64,000 nt of DNA from Marisa cornuarietis (GCA_004794655.1 SMMW01000622.1:1-64000); one strand, 5' to 3'. Positions 25,101 to 40,447 are shown, counted from the first letter of the stretch. Translations and numbers: made by a program. The notes: generated by a model from the sequence alone, not told the origin.

Positions 25101-28100
25101 TACTCCTTCAGTCACACTAGTAAACCAAATTTGAAGCCAGCTCAATGAGTATTATGAAAGTAATCTTAAAGTTTATGTTTCCCTTCTGTCAGCTATATAT
25201 AATCACGTGTATTGTAAGAGTGCAAATAAAACAAGATCAAGCAGCAGCTATGGATTATATAGACTATTTTTGTGTTCTACTCCTTCAGTCACACTAGTAA
25301 GCCTAATTTGAAGCTACTCACATAAGTATTTTGAAAGGTATCTTAAAGATTAGGTTTTCCTTCTTTGAGCAATATCACCACGTGTTTTGTAAGAGTGCAA
25401 ATAAAACAAGATCAAGCAGCATCTATGAATTATATAGACTATTTTTGTGTTGTACTCCTTCAGTCACACTAGTAAACCAAATTTGAAGCTACTCACATGA
25501 GTATTTTGAAAATTATGTTAAAGATTGTTCCTTCTTGAGCATATCATTCACGTTTTGTAAGAGTGCAAATAAAACAAGATCGCAGCACTCTCATGAATTA
25601 TATAGGCTATTTTTGTGTTGTACTCCTTCAGTCACACTAGTAAACCAAATTTGAAGCCAGCCCAATGAGTATTGTGAAAGTTATCTTAAAGATTAGGTTT
25701 TCCTTCTGTCAGCTATATATAATCACGTGTATTGTAAGAGTGCAAATAAAACAAGATCAAGCAGCAGCTATGAATTATATAGACTATTTTTGTGTTGTAC
25801 TCCTTCAGTCACACTAGTAAACCAAAATTAAAGCTACTCTCATAAGTATTTTGAAAGTTATCTTAATGATTAGGTTTTCCTTCTTTGAGCAATGTGACCA
25901 CGTGTTTTGTAAGAGTGGAAATAAAACAAGATCAAGCAGCATCTATGAATTATATAGGCTATTTTTGTGTTGTACTCCTTCAGTCACACTAGTAAACCAA
26001 ATTTGAAGCTACTCACATGAGTATTTTGAAAGTTATCTTAAAGATTAGGTTTTCCTTCTTTGAGCAATATCACCACGTGTTTTGTAAGAGTGCAAATAAA
26101 ACAAGATCAAGCAGCATCTATGAATTATAAAGGCTATTTTTGTGTTGTACTCCTTCAGTCACACTAGTAAACCAATTTTGATGCCAGCTCAATGAGTATT
26201 GTGAACGTTATCTTAAAGATTAGGTTTTCCTTCTGTCAGCTATATATTATCACGTGTATTGTAAGAGTGCAAATAAAAAAACATGATCAAGCAGCAGCTA
26301 TGAATAATATAGACTATGTTTGTGTTGTACTCCTTCAGTCACACTAGTAAACCAAATTTGAAACCAGCCCAATGAGCATTGTGAAAGTTATCTTCAAGAT
26401 TAGGTTTTCCTTCTGTTAGCTATATATTATCACGTGTTTTGTAAGAGTGCAAATAAAACAAGATCAAGCAGCATCTATGAATTATATAGGCTATTTTTGT
26501 GTTGTACTCCTTCAGTCACACTAGTAAACCAAATTTGAAGCCAGCCCAATGAGTATTGTGAAAGTTATCTCAAAGATTTGGTTTTCCTTCTGTCAGCTAT
26601 ATATTTTCACGTGTATTGTAAGAGTGCAAATAAAACAAGATCAAGCAGCAGCTATGAATTATATAGGCTATTTTTGTGTTGTACTCCTTCAGTCAGTTAA
26701 AAATTTGAAACTACAAGTATTTTAAAAGTTATCCTAAAGATTAGGTTTTCCTTCTTTAAGCAATATCAACACATGTTTTAAAAGAGTGCAAATTAAAACA
26801 AGATCAAGCAGCATCTATGAAGTATATAGGCTATTTTTGTGTTGTACTCCTTCAGTCACACTAGTAAACCAATTTTGATGCCAGCTCAATGAGTATTGTG
26901 AACGTTATCTTAAAGATTAGGTTTTCCTTCTGTCAGCTATATATTATCACGTGTATTGTAAGAGTGCAAATAAAACAAGATCAAGCAGCAGCTATGAATA
27001 ATATAGACTATGTTTGTGTTGTACTCCTTCAGTCACACTAGTAAACCAAATTTGAAACCAGCCCAATGAGCATTGTGAAAGTTATCTCAAAGATTTGGTT
27101 TTCCTTCTGTCAGCTATATATTTTCACGTGTATTGTAAGAGTGCAAATAAAACAAGATCAAGCAGCAGCTATGAATTATATAGACTATGTTTGTGTTGTA
27201 CTCATTCAGTCACACTAGTAAACCAAATTTGAAGCTCCTCACATGAGTATTTTTTAAAAGTTATCTTAAAGATTAGGTTTTCCTTCTTTGAGCAATATCA
27301 CCACGTGTTTTGTAAGAGTGCAAATAAAACAAGATTAAGCAGCATCTATGAATTATTGAGGCTATTTTTGTATTGTACTCCTTCAGTCACACTAGTAAAC
27401 CAAATTTGAAGTCAGCCCAATGAGTATTGTGAAAGTTATCTTAAAGATTAGGTTTTCCTTCTGTCAGCTATATATTATCACGTGTATTGTAAGAGTGCAA
27501 ATAAAACAAGATCAAGCAGCAGCTATGAATAATATAGGCTATTTTTGTGTTGTGTTGTGAAAGTTATTGTAAAGATTAGTTTTTACTTCTGTCAGCTATA
27601 TCTCATCATGTGTTTTGTAAAAGTGGAAATAAAACAGGATCAAGCACCATCTATGAATTATATAGGCTATTTTTATGTTGTACTCCTTCTGTCACACTAG
27701 TAAACCAAATTTGAAGCCAGCCTAATGAGTATTGTGAAAGTTATTTTAAAGATTAGGTTTTCCTTCTGTCAGCTTTATATTATGACGTGTATTGTAAGAG
27801 TGCAAATAAAACAAGATCGAGCAGCAGCTATGAATTATATAGGCTATTTTGTGTTGTACTCCTTCAATCACACTAGTAAACCAAATTTGAAGCTTATCCA
27901 ATAACTATTGTGAAAGTTATTGTAAAGATTAGTTTTTACTTCTGTCAGCTATATCTCATCATGTGTTTTGTAAAAGTGGAAATAAAACAGGATCAAGCAC
28001 CATCTATGAATTATATAGGCTATTTTTATGTTGTACTCCTTCAGTCACACTAGTAAACCAAATTTGAAGCCAGCCCAATGAGTATTGTGAAAGTTATCTT

Positions 28101-30173
28101 CAAGATTAGGTTTTCCATCTGTCAGCATTATATTATGACGTGTATTGTAAGAGTGCAAATAAAACAAGATCAAGCAGCAGCTATGAATTATATAGACTAT
28201 TTTTGTGTTGTACTCCTTCAGTCACACTAGTAAACCAAATTTGAAGCCAGCCCAATGAGTATTGTGAACGTTATCCTAAAGATTAGGTTTTCCTTCTGTC
28301 AGCTATCTATTATCACGTGTATTGTAAGAGCTAGTGCAAATAAAACAATATCAAGCAGCAGCTATGCCTTATATAGACTATTTTTGTGTTGTACTCCTTC
28401 AGTGACACTAGTACACCAAATTTAAAGCTACTCACTTGAGTATTTTAAAAGTTATCTTAAAGATTAGGTTTTCCTTCTTTGAGCAATATCACCACGTGTT
28501 TTGTAAGAGTGCAAATAAAACAAGATCAAGCAGCAGCTATGAATTATATAGACTATTTTTGTGTTGTACTCCTTCAGTCACACTAGTAAACCAAATTTGA
28601 CGCTACTCACATGAGTATTTTAAAAGTTCTCTTAAAGATTAGGTTTTCTTTCTGTCAGCTATATATTATCACGTGTATTGTAAGAGTGCAAATAAAACAA
28701 TATCAAGCAGCAGCTATAAATAATATAGACTATGTTTGTGTTGTACTCCTTCAGTCACACTAGTAAACCAAATTTGAAACCAGCTCAATGAGCATTGTGA
28801 AAGTTATCTTCAAGATTAGGTTTTCCTTCTGTTAGCTATATATTATCACGTGTTTTGTAAGAGTGCAAATAACAAGATGAAGCAGCAGCTATGAATTATA
28901 TAAAATATATTTGTGTTGTACTCCAAAATCAAGCAGCATCTATGAAGTATATAGGCTGTTTTTGTGTTGTACTCCCTCAGTCACACTAGTAAACCAAATT
29001 TGAAGCCAGCCCAATGAGTATTGTGAAAGTTATCTTCAAGATTAGGTTTTCCATCTGTCAGCAGTATATTATGACGTGTATTGTAAGAGTGCAAATAAAA
29101 CATGATCAAGCAGCAGCTATGAATTATATAGACTATTTTTGTGTTGTACTCCTTCAATCACACTAGTGAACCAAATTTGATGCTACTCACATGAGTATTT
29201 TAAAAGTTCTCTTAAAGATTAGGTTTTCTTTCTGTCAGCTATATATTATCACGTGTATTGAAAGAGTGCAAATGAAACAAGATCAAACAGCAGCTATGAA
29301 TTATATAGACTATTTTTGTGTTGTACTCCTTCAGTCACACTAGTAAACCAAATTTGAAGCTACTCACATGAGTATTTTGAAAGTTATCTTAAAGATTAGG
29401 TTCTCCTTCTTTGAGCAATATCACCACGTGTTTTGTAAGAGTGCAAATAAAACAAGATCAAGTAGCATCTATGAATTATATAGGCTATTTTTGTGTTGTA
29501 CTCCTTCAGTCACACTAGTAAACCAAATTTGAAGCCAGCCCAATGAGTATTGTCAAAGTTATCTCTAAAGATTAGGTTTTCCTTCTGTCAGCTATATATT
29601 ATCACGTTTTGTAAGAGTGCAAATAAAACAAGATCAAGCAGCAGCTATGAATTATATAGACTATTTGTGTTGTAATTCCTTCAGTCACACTAGTAAACCA
29701 AATTTGAAGCTACTCAATGAGTATTTCTGAACGTTATCTTAAAGATTAGGTTTTCCTTCTTTGAGCAATATCACCACGTGTTTTGTAAGAGTGCAAATAA
29801 AACAAGATCAAGCAGCATCTATGAATTATATAGGCTATTTTTGTGTTGTACTCCTTCAGTCACACTAGTAAACCAAATTTGAAGCTACTCACATGAGTAT
29901 TTTTAAAATTATGTTAAAGATTAAGTTTTCCTTCTTTGAGCAATATCACCACGTGTTTTGTAAGAGTGCAAATAAAACAAGATCAAGCAGCATCTATGAA
30001 TTATTTAGGCTATTTTTGTGTTGTACTCCTTCAGTCACACTAGTAAACCACATTTGAAGCCAGCCCAATGAGTATTGTGAAAGTTATCTTAAAGATTAGG
30101 TTTTCCTTCTGTCAGCTATATATAATCACGTGTATTGTAAGAGTGCAAATAAAACAAGATCAAGCAGCAGCTA

Positions 30174-33100
30174 TGGATTATATAGACTATTTTTGTGTTG
30201 TACTCCTTCAGTGACACTAGTAAGCCTAATTTGAAGCTACTCACATAAGTATTTTGAAAGTTATCTTAAAGATTAGGTTTTCCTTCTTTGAGCAATATCA
30301 CCACGTGTTTTGTAAGAGAGCAAATAAAACAAGATTAAGCAGCATCTATGAATTATATAGACTATTTTTGTGTTGTACACCTTCAGTCACACTAGTAAAC
30401 CAAATTTGAAGCTCCTCACATGAGTATTTTTTAAAAGTTATCTTAAAGATTAGGTTTTCCTTCTTTGAGCAATATCACCACGTGTTTTGTAAGAGTGCAA
30501 ATAAAACAAGATCAAGCAGCATCTATGAATTATAAAGGCTATTTTTGTGTTGTACTCCTTCAGTCACACTAGTAAACCAATTTTGATGCCAGCTCAATGA
30601 GTATTGTGAACGTTATCTTAAAGATTAGGTTTTCCTTCTGTCAGCTATATATTATCACGTGTATTGTAAGAGTGCAAATAAAACAAGATCAAGCAGCAGC
30701 TATGAATAATATAGACTATGTTTGTGTTGTACTCCTTCAGTCACACTAGTAAACCAAATTTGAAACCAGCCCAATGAGCATTGTGAAAGTTATCTTCAAG
30801 ATATGGTTTTCCTTCTGTTAGCTATATATTATCACGTGTTTTGTACGAGTGCAAATAAAACAAGATCAAGCAGCATCTATGAATTATATAGGCTATTTTT
30901 GTGTTGTACTCCTTCAGTCACACTAGTAAACCAAATTTGAAGCCAGCCCAATGAGTATTGTGAAAGTTATCTCAAAGATTTGGTTTTCCTTCTGTCAGCT
31001 ATATATTTTCACGTGTATTGTAATAGTGCAAATAAAACAAGATCAAGCAGCAGCTATGAATTATATAGGCTATTTTTGTGTTGTACTCCTTCAGTCACAC
31101 AAGTAAACCAAATTTGACGCTACTCACATGAGTATTTTAAAAGTTATCCTAAAGATTAGGTTTTCCTTCTTTAAGCAATATCAACACATGTTTTAAAAGA
31201 GTGCAAAGAGTGCAAATAAAACAAGATCAAGTAGCATCTATGAATTATATAGGCTATTTTTTGTGTTGTACTCCTTCAGTCACACTAGTAAACCAAATTT
31301 GAAGCCAGCCCAATGAGTATTGTGAAAGTTATCTTAAAGATTAGGTTTTCCTTCTGTCAGCTATATATTATCACGTGCATTGTAAGAGTGCAAATAAAAC
31401 AAGATCAAGCAGCAGCTATGAATTATATAGACTATTTCTGTGTTGTACTCCTTCAGTCACAATTGTAAACCAAATTTGAAACCAGCTCAATGAGCATTGT
31501 GAAAGTTATCTCAAAGATTTGGTTTTCCTTCTGTCAGCTATATATTTTCACGTGTATTGTAAGAGTGCAAATAAAACAAGATCAAGCAGCAGCTATGAAT
31601 TATATAGACTATGTTTGTGTTGTACTCATTCAGTCACACTAGTAAACCAAATTTGAAGCTCCTCACATGAGTATTTTTTAAAAGTTATCTTAAAGATTAG
31701 GTTTTCCTTCTTTGAGCAATATCACCACGTGTTTTGTAAGAGTGCAAATAAAACAAGATTAAGCAGCATCTATGAATTATTGAGGCTATTTTTGTATTGT
31801 ACTCCTTCAGTCACACTAGTAAACCAAATTTGAAGTCAGCCCAATGAGTATTGTGAAAGTTATCTTAAAGATTAGGTTTTCCTTCTGTCAGCTATATATT
31901 ATCACGTGTATTGTAAGAGTGCAAATAAAACAAGATCAAGCAGCAGCTATGAATAATATAGGCTATTTTTGTGTTGTGTTGTGAAAGTTATTGTAAAGAT
32001 TAGTTTTTACTTCTGTCAGCTATATCTCATCATGTGTTTTGTAAAAGTGGAAATAAAACAGGATCAAGCACCATCTATGAATTATATAGGCTATTTTTAT
32101 GTTGTACTCCTTCAGTCACACTAGTAAACCAAATTTGAAGCCAGCCCAATGAGTATTGTGAAAGTTATCTTCAAGATTAGGTTTTCCATCTGTCAGCATT
32201 ATATTATGACGTGTATTGTAAGAGTGCAAATAAAACAAGATCAAGCAGCAGCTATGAATTATATAGACTATTTTTGTGTTGTACTCCTTCAGTCACACTA
32301 GTAAACCAAATTTGAAGCTCCTCACATGAGTATTTTAAAAGTTATCTTAAAGATAATCTTTTCCTTCTTTGAAAAATATTACCACGTGTTTTGTAAGAGT
32401 GCAAATAAAACAAGATCAAGCAGCATCTATGAATTATATAGGCTATTTTGTGTTGTAATCCTTCAGTCACACTAGTAAACCAAATTTGAAGCCAGCCCAA
32501 TGAGTATTGGAAAGTTATCTTAAAGATTAGGTTTTCCCTTCTGTCAGCTATATATTATCACGTATTGTAAGAGTGCAAATAAAACAAGATCAAGCAGCAG
32601 CAGGAATTATATAGACTATTTTGTGTTGTAATTCCTTCAGTCACACTAGTAAACCAAATTTGAAGCTACCACATGAGTATTTTGAAAGTTATCCAAAGAT
32701 TAGGTTTCCTTCTTTGAGCAATATCACCACGTGTATTGTAAGAGTGCAAATAAACAAGATCAAGCAGCAGCTATAAATTATATAGGCTATTTTTGTGTTG
32801 TACTCCTTCAGTCACACTAGTAAACCAAATTTGAAGCCAGCCCAATGAGTATTGTGAAAGTTATCTTAAAGATTAGGTTTTCCTTCTGTCAGCTATATAT
32901 TATCACGTGTTTTGTAAGAGTGCAAATAAAACAAGATCAAGCAGCAGCTATGAATTATATAGACTATTTTTGTGTTGTACTCCTTCAGTCACACTAGTAA
33001 ACCAAATTTGAATCCAGCCCAATGAGTATTTTGAAAGTTATCTTAAAGATTAGGTTTTCCTTCTGTCAGCTATATATTATCACGTGTATTGTAAGAGTGC

Positions 33101-35864
33101 AAATAAAACAAGATCAAGCAGCAGCTATGAATTATATAGACTATTTTGTGTTGTAATTCCTTCAGTCACACCTAGTAAACCAAATTTGAAACAGCCCAAT
33201 GAGTATTGTGAAAGTTATCTCAAAGATTTGGCTCTGTCAGCTATATATTTTCACGTGTATTGTAAGAGTGCAAATAAAACAAGATCAAGCAGCAGCTATG
33301 AATTATATAGACTATGTTTGTGTTGTACCTATTCAGTCACACTAGTAAACCAAATTTGAAGCTCCTCACATGAGTATTATTTTAAAAGTTATCTTAAAGA
33401 TTAGGTTTTCCTCTTGAGCAATATCACCACGTGTTTTGTAAGAGTGCAATAAAACAAGATTAAGCAGCATCTATGAATTATTAGGCTATTTTTTGTGTTG
33501 TAATTCTTCAGTCACACTAGTAAACCAAATTTGAAGTCAGCCCAATGAGTATTGTGAAAGTTATCTTAAAGATTAGGTTTTCTCTGTCAGCTATATATAT
33601 ATTATTAATACGTGTATTGTAAGAGTGCAAATAAAACAAGATCAAGCAGCAGCTAGAATAATATAGGCTTTGTGTTGTGTTGTGCTATTAAAGATTAGTT
33701 TTTACTTCTGTCAGCTATATCTCATCATGTGTTTTGTAAAGTGGAAATAAACAGGATCAAGCAGCATCTATGAATTATATAGGCTATTTTATGTTGTATT
33801 CTTCAGTCACACTAGTAAACCAAATTTGAAGCCAGCCCAAATGAGTATTGTGAAAGTTATCTTAAAGATTAGGTTTTCCTTCTGTCAGCATTATATTATG
33901 ACGTGTATTGTAAGAGTGCAATAAACAAGATCAAGCAGCAGCTATGAATTATATAGGCTATTTTGTGTTAAAATTCCTTCAGTCACACTAGTAAACCAAA
34001 TTTGAAGCTCCTCAATGAGTATTTTGAAAGTTATCTTAAAGATTAGGTTTTCCTTCTTTGAAAAATATTACCACGTTTTGTAAGAGTGCAAATAAACAAG
34101 ATCAAGCAGCATCTATGAATTATATAGGCTATTTTGTGTTGTAATCCTTCAGTCACACTAGTAAACCAAATTTGAAGCCAGCCCAATGAGTATTGGAAAG
34201 TTATCTTAAAGATTAGGTTTTCCCTTCTGTCAGCTATATATTATCACGTATTGTAAGAGTGCAAATAAAACCAAGATCAAGCAGCAGCTATAAATTATAT
34301 AGGCTGTTTTTGTGTTGTACTCCTTCAGTCACACTAGTAAACCAAATTTGAAGCCAGCCCAATGAGTATTGTGAAAGTTATCTTAAAGATTAGGTTTTCC
34401 TTCTGTCAGCTATATATTATCACGTGTTTTGTAAGAGTGCAAATAAAACAAGATCAAGCAGCAGCTATGAATTATATAGACTATTTTTGTGTTGTACTCC
34501 TTCAGTCACACTAGTAAACCAAATTTGAATCCAGCCCAATGAGTATTTTGAAAGTTATCTTAAAGATTAGGTTTTCCTTCTGTCAGCTATATATTATCAC
34601 GTGTATTGTAAGAGTGCAAATAAAACAAGATCAAGCAGCAGCTATGAATTATATAGACTATTTTGTGTTGTACTCCTTCAGTCACACTAGTAATCCAAAT
34701 TTGAAGCCAGCCCAATGAGTATTTGTGAAAGTTATCTTAAAGATTAGGTTTTCCTTTGTCAGCATATATTATCACGTGTATTGTAAGAGTGCAAATAAAA
34801 CAAGATCAAGCAGCAGCTATGAATAGTATATAGCTTTTTGTGTACTCCTTCAGTCACACTAGTAAACCAAATTTGAAGCTACTCACATGAGTATTGTGAA
34901 TGTTATCTTAAAGATTAGGTTTTCCTTCTGTCAGCTATATATTATCACGTGTATTGTAAGAGTGCAAATAAAACAAGATCAAGCAGCAGCTATGAATTAT
35001 ATAGACTATTTTGTGTTGTACTCCTTCAGTCACAATAGTAAACCAAATTTAAAGCCAGCCCAATGAGTATTGTGAAAGTTATCTTAAAGATTAGGTTTTC
35101 CTTCTTTAAGTAAAATTACCACGTGTTTTGTAAGAGTGCAAATAAAACAAGATCAAGCAGCATCTATGAATTATATAGGCTATTTTTGTGTTATACTCCT
35201 TCAGTCACACTAATAAACTAAATTTGAAGCCAGCCCAATGAGTGTTGTGAAAGTTATCTTAAAGATTAGGTTTTCCTTCTGTCAGCTATATATTATCACG
35301 TGTATTGTAAGAGTGCAAATAAAACAAGATCAAGCAGCAGCTATGAATTATATAGACTATTTTGTGTTGTACTCCTTCAGTCACACTAGTAAACCAAATT
35401 TGAAGCTACTCACATGAGTATTTTGAAAGTTATCTTAAAGATTAGGTTTTCCTTCTTTGAGCAATATCACCACGTGTTTTGTAAGAGTGCAAATAAAACA
35501 AGATCAAGCAGCATCTATGAATTATATAGACTATTTTTGTTGTAATTCTTCAGTCACACTAGTAAAACCAAATTTGAAGCTACCACATGAGTATTTTAAA
35601 ATTATTTAAAGATTAGGTTTTCCTTCTTTGAGCAATATCACCACGTGTTTTGTAAGAGTGCAAATAAAACAAGATCAAGCAGCATCTATGAATTATATAG
35701 GCTATTTTTGTGTTGTACTCCTTCAGTCACACTAGTAAACCAAATTTGAAGCCAGCCCAATGAGTATTGTGAAAGTTATCTTAAAGATTAGGTTTTCCTT
35801 CTGTCAGCTATATATAATCACGTGTATTGTAAGAGTGCAAATAAAACAAGATCAAGCAGCAGCT
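30174..35864 (+). repeat. Higher-order repeat copy, ~5.69 kb, with extra monomers
   Basis: The block begins at a marker monomer with ATGGATTATATAGAC and GTGACACTAGTAAGCC and ends where the same marker recurs. It contains the same ordered variants as the next two copies: the ATTTTTTAAAAGTTATC monomers near 30409 and 31655, a ~65 bp-shortened monomer near 31965, and a GATAATCTTTTCC monomer near 32350. It is longer than its neighbours because it holds additional monomers between about 32450 and 35600, including a ~1.5 kb internal duplication (32760 onwards matches 34275 onwards). Confidence 0.75.
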
Positions 35865-38800
35865 ATGGATTATATAGACTATTTTTGTGTTGTACTCCTT
35901 CAGTGACACTAGTAAGCCTACTAGTAAGCCTAATTTGAAGCTACTCACATAAGTATTTTGAAAGTTATCTTAAAGATTAGGTTTTCCTTCTTTGAGCAAT
36001 ATCACCACGTGTTTTGTAAGAGAGCAAATAAAACAAGATTAAGCAGCATCTATGAATTATATAGACTATTTTTGTGTTGTACACCTTCAGTCACACTAGT
36101 AAACCAAATTTGAAGCTCCTCACATGAGTATTTTTTAAAAGTTATCTTAAAGATTAGGTTTTCCTTCTTTGAGCAATATCACCACGTGTTTTGTAAGAGT
36201 GCAAATAAAACAAGATCAAGCAGCATCTATGAATTATAAAGGCTATTTTTGTGTTGTACTCCTTCAGTCACACTAGTAAACCAATTTTGATGCCAGCTCA
36301 ATGAGTATTGTGAACGTTATCTTAAAGATTAGGTTTTCCTTCTGTCAGCTATATATTATCACGTGTATTGTAAGAGTGCAAATAAAACAAGATCAAGCAG
36401 CAGCTATGAATAATATAGACTATGTTTGTGTTGTACTCCTTCAGTCACACTAGTAAACCAAATTTGAAACCAGCCCAATGAGCATTGTGAAAGTTATCTT
36501 CAAGATATGGTTTTCCTTCTGTTAGCTATATATTATCACGTGTTTTGTACGAGTGCAAATAAAACAAGATCAAGCAGCATCTATGAATTATATAGGCTAT
36601 TTTTGTGTTGTACTCCTTCAGTCACACTAGTAAACCAAATTTGAAGCCAGCCCAATGAGTATTGTGAAAGTTATCTCAAAGATTTGGTTTTCCTTCTGTC
36701 AGCTATATATTTTCACGTGTATTGTAATAGTGCAAATAAAACAAGATCAAGCAGCAGCTATGAATTATATAGGCTATTTTTGTGTTGTACTCCTTCAGTC
36801 ACACAAGTAAACCAAATTTGACGCTACTCACATGAGTATTTTAAAAGTTATCCTAAAGATTAGGTTTTCCTTCTTTAAGCAATATCAACACATGTTTTAA
36901 AAGAGTGCAAATTAAAACAAGATCAAGCAGCATCTATGAAGTATATAGGCTATTTTTGTGTTGTACTCCTTCAGTCACACTAGTAAACCAATTTTGATGC
37001 CAGCTCAATGAGTATTGTGAACGTTATCTTAAAGATTAGGTTTTCCTTCTGTCAGCTATATATTATCACGTGTATTGTAAGAGTGCAAATAAAACAAGAT
37101 CAAGCAGCAGCTATGAATAATATAGACTATGTTTGTGTTGTACTCCTTCAGTCACACTAGCACTAGTAAACCAAATTTGAAACCAGCTCAATGAGCATTG
37201 TGAAAGTTATCTCAAAGATTTGGTTTTCCTTCTGTCAGCTATATATTTTCACGTGTATTGTAAGAGTGCAAATAAAACAAGATCAAGCAGCAGCTATGAA
37301 TTATATAGACTATGTTTGTGTTGTACTCATTCAGTCACACTAGTAAACCAAATTTGAAGCTCCTCACATGAGTATTTTTTAAAAGTTATCTTAAAGATTA
37401 GGTTTTCCTTCTTTGAGCAATATCACCACGTGTTTTGTAAGAGTGCAAATAAAACAAGATTAAGCAGCATCTATGAATTATTGAGGCTATTTTTGTATTG
37501 TACTCCTTCAGTCACACTAGTAAACCAAATTTGAAGTCAGCCCAATGAGTATTGTGAAAGTTATCTTAAAGATTAGGTTTTCCTTCTGTCAGCTATATAT
37601 TATCACGTGTATTGTAAGAGTGCAAATAAAACAAGATCAAGCAGCAGCTATGAATAATATAGGCTATTTTTGTGTTGTGTTGTGAAAGTTATTGTAAAGA
37701 TTAGTTTTTACTTCTGTCAGCTATATCTCATCATGTGTTTTGTAAAAGTGGAAATAAAACAGGATCAAGCACCATCTATGAATTATATAGGCTATTTTTA
37801 TGTTGTACTCCTTCAGTCACACTAGTAAACCAAATTTGAAGCCAGCCCAATGAGTATTGTGAAAGTTATCTTCAAGATTAGGTTTTCCATCTGTCAGCAT
37901 TATATTATGACGTGTATTGTAAGAGTGCAAATAAAACAAGATCAAGCAGCAGCTATGAATTATATAGACTATTTTTGTGTTGTACTCCTTCAGTCACACT
38001 AGTAAACCAAATTTGAAGCTCCTCACATGAGTATTTTAAAAGTTATCTTAAAGATAATCTTTTCCTTCTTTGAAAAATATTACCACGTGTTTTGTAAGAG
38101 TGCAAATAAAACAAGATCAAGCAGCATCTATGAATTATATAGGCTATTTTGTGTTGTACCCTTCAGTCACACTAGTAAACCAAATTTGAAGCCAGCCCAA
38201 TGAGTATTGTGAAAGTTATCTTAAAGATTAGGTTTTCCTTCTGTCAGCCATCTATTATCACGTATTGTAAGAGTGCAAATAAAATAAACAAGATCAAGCA
38301 GCAGCTATGTTCTATATAGACTATTTTTGTGTTGTACCTTCAGTGACACTAGTAAACCAACTTTGAAGCCACTCACTTGAGTATTTTGAAAGTTATCTTT
38401 AAAGATTAGGTTTTCCTTTGAGCAATATCACCACCACGTGCTTTTGTAAGAGTGCAAATAAACAAGATCAAGCAGCAGCTATGAATTATATAGACTATTT
38501 TGTGTTGTACCTCAGTCACACTAGTAAACTAAATTTGACGCTACTCACATGAGTATTTTAAAGTTCTCTAAAGATTAGGTTTTCTCTGTCAGCCATATTA
38601 TCACGGTATTGTAAGAGTGCAAATAAACAATATCAAGCAGCAGCTGGAAATATATAGACTATGTTTGTGTTGTACTCCTTCAGTCACACTAGTAAACCAA
38701 ATTTGAAACCAGCTCAATGAGCATTGTGAAAGTTATCTTCAAGATTAGGTTTTCCTTCTGTTAGCTATATATTATCACGTGTTTTGTAAGAGTGCAAATA

Positions 38801-40447
38801 ACAAGATGAAGCAGCAGCTATGAATTATATAAAATATATTTGTGTTGTACTCCAAGATCAAGCAGCATCTATGAAGTATATAGGCTGTTTTTGTGTTGTA
38901 CTCCCTCAGTCACACTAGTAAACCAAATTTGAAGCCAGCCCAATGAGTATTGTGAAAGTTATCTTCAAGATTAGGTTTTCCATCTGTCAGCAGTATATTA
39001 TGACGTGTATTGTAAGAGTGCAAATAAAACAAGATCAAGCAGCAGCTATGAATTATATAGACTATTTTTGTGTTGTACTCCTTCAATCACACTAGTAATC
39101 CAAATTTGAAGCTACTCACATGAGTATTTTGAAAGTTATCTTAAAGATTTGGTTTTCCTTCTTTGAGCAATATCCTCACGTGTTTTGTAAGAGTGCAAAT
39201 AAAAAAAGATCAAGCAGCATCTATAAATTATATAGGCTATTTTTGTGTTGTACTTCTTCAGTCACACTAGTAAACCAAATTTGAAGCCAGCCCAATGAGT
39301 ATTGTGAAAGTTATCTTAAAGATTAGGTTTTCCTTTTGTCAGCTATATATTATCACGTGTATTGTAAGAGTGCAAATAAAACAAGATCAAGCAGCAGCTA
39401 TGAATTATATAGACTATTTTTGTGTTGTCTCTTCAGTCACACTAGTGAACCAAATTTGATGCTACTCACATGAGTATTTTAAAGTTCTTCTTAAAGATTA
39501 GGGTTCTTTCTGTCAGCTATATATTATCACGTGTATTGAAAGAGTGCAAATGAAACAAGATCAAACAGCAGCTATGAATTATATAGACTATTTTTGTTCT
39601 ACTCCTTTAGTCACACTAGTAAACCAAATTTGAAGCTACTCACATGAGTATTTTGAAAGTTATCTTAAAGATTAGGTTCTCCTTCTTGAGCAATATCACC
39701 ACGTGTTTTGTAAGAGTGCAAATAAAAAACAAGGTCAAGTAGCATCTATGAATTATATAGGCTATTTTGTGTTGTAATTTTCAGTCACACTAGTAAACCA
39801 AATTTGAAGCCAGCCCAATGAGTATTGTCAAAGTTATCTCAAAGATTAGGTTTCATCTCTGTCAGCTATATATTATCACGTGTTTTGTAAGAGTGCAAAT
39901 AAAACAAGATCAAGCAGCAGCTATGAATTATATAGACTATTTTGTGTTGTACTCCTTCAGTCACACTAGTAAACCAAATTTGAAGCTACCTCACATGAGT
40001 ATTTTGAACGTTATCTTAAAGATTAGGTTTTCCTTTGAGCAATATCACCATGCGGTTTTGTAAGAGTCAAATAAAACAAGATCAAGCAGCAGGTATGAAT
40101 TATATAGACTATTTTTGTGTTGTATTCCTTTAGTCACACTAGTAGACCACATTTGAAGCTACTCACATGAGTATTTTAAAAGTTTATCTTAAAGATTATG
40201 TTTTCCTTCTTTGAGCTATATCACCACGTGTTTTATAAGAGTGCAAATAAAACAAGATCAAGCAGCATCTATGAATTATTTTGGCTATTTTTGTGTTGTA
40301 CTCCTTCAGTCACACTAGTAAACCAAATTTGAAGCCAGCCCAATGAGTATTGTGAAAGTTATCTTATAGATTAGGTTTTCCTTCTGTCAGCTATATATAA
40401 TCACGTGTATTGTAAGAGTGCAAATAAAACAAGATCAAGCAGCAGCT
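35865..40447 (+). repeat. Higher-order repeat copy, ~4.58 kb (about 26 monomers)
   Basis: Same marker order as the copies on each side: markers at 36112, 37355, 37665 and 38025 correspond to 40683, 41921, 42230 and 42575 in the next copy, a constant offset of about 4550-4571 bp. 26 monomers of 176 bp would be 4576 bp. Sequence between matching monomers is nearly identical by eye, apart from indel-rich stretches near 38140-38640 and 39430-40080. Confidence 0.8.
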
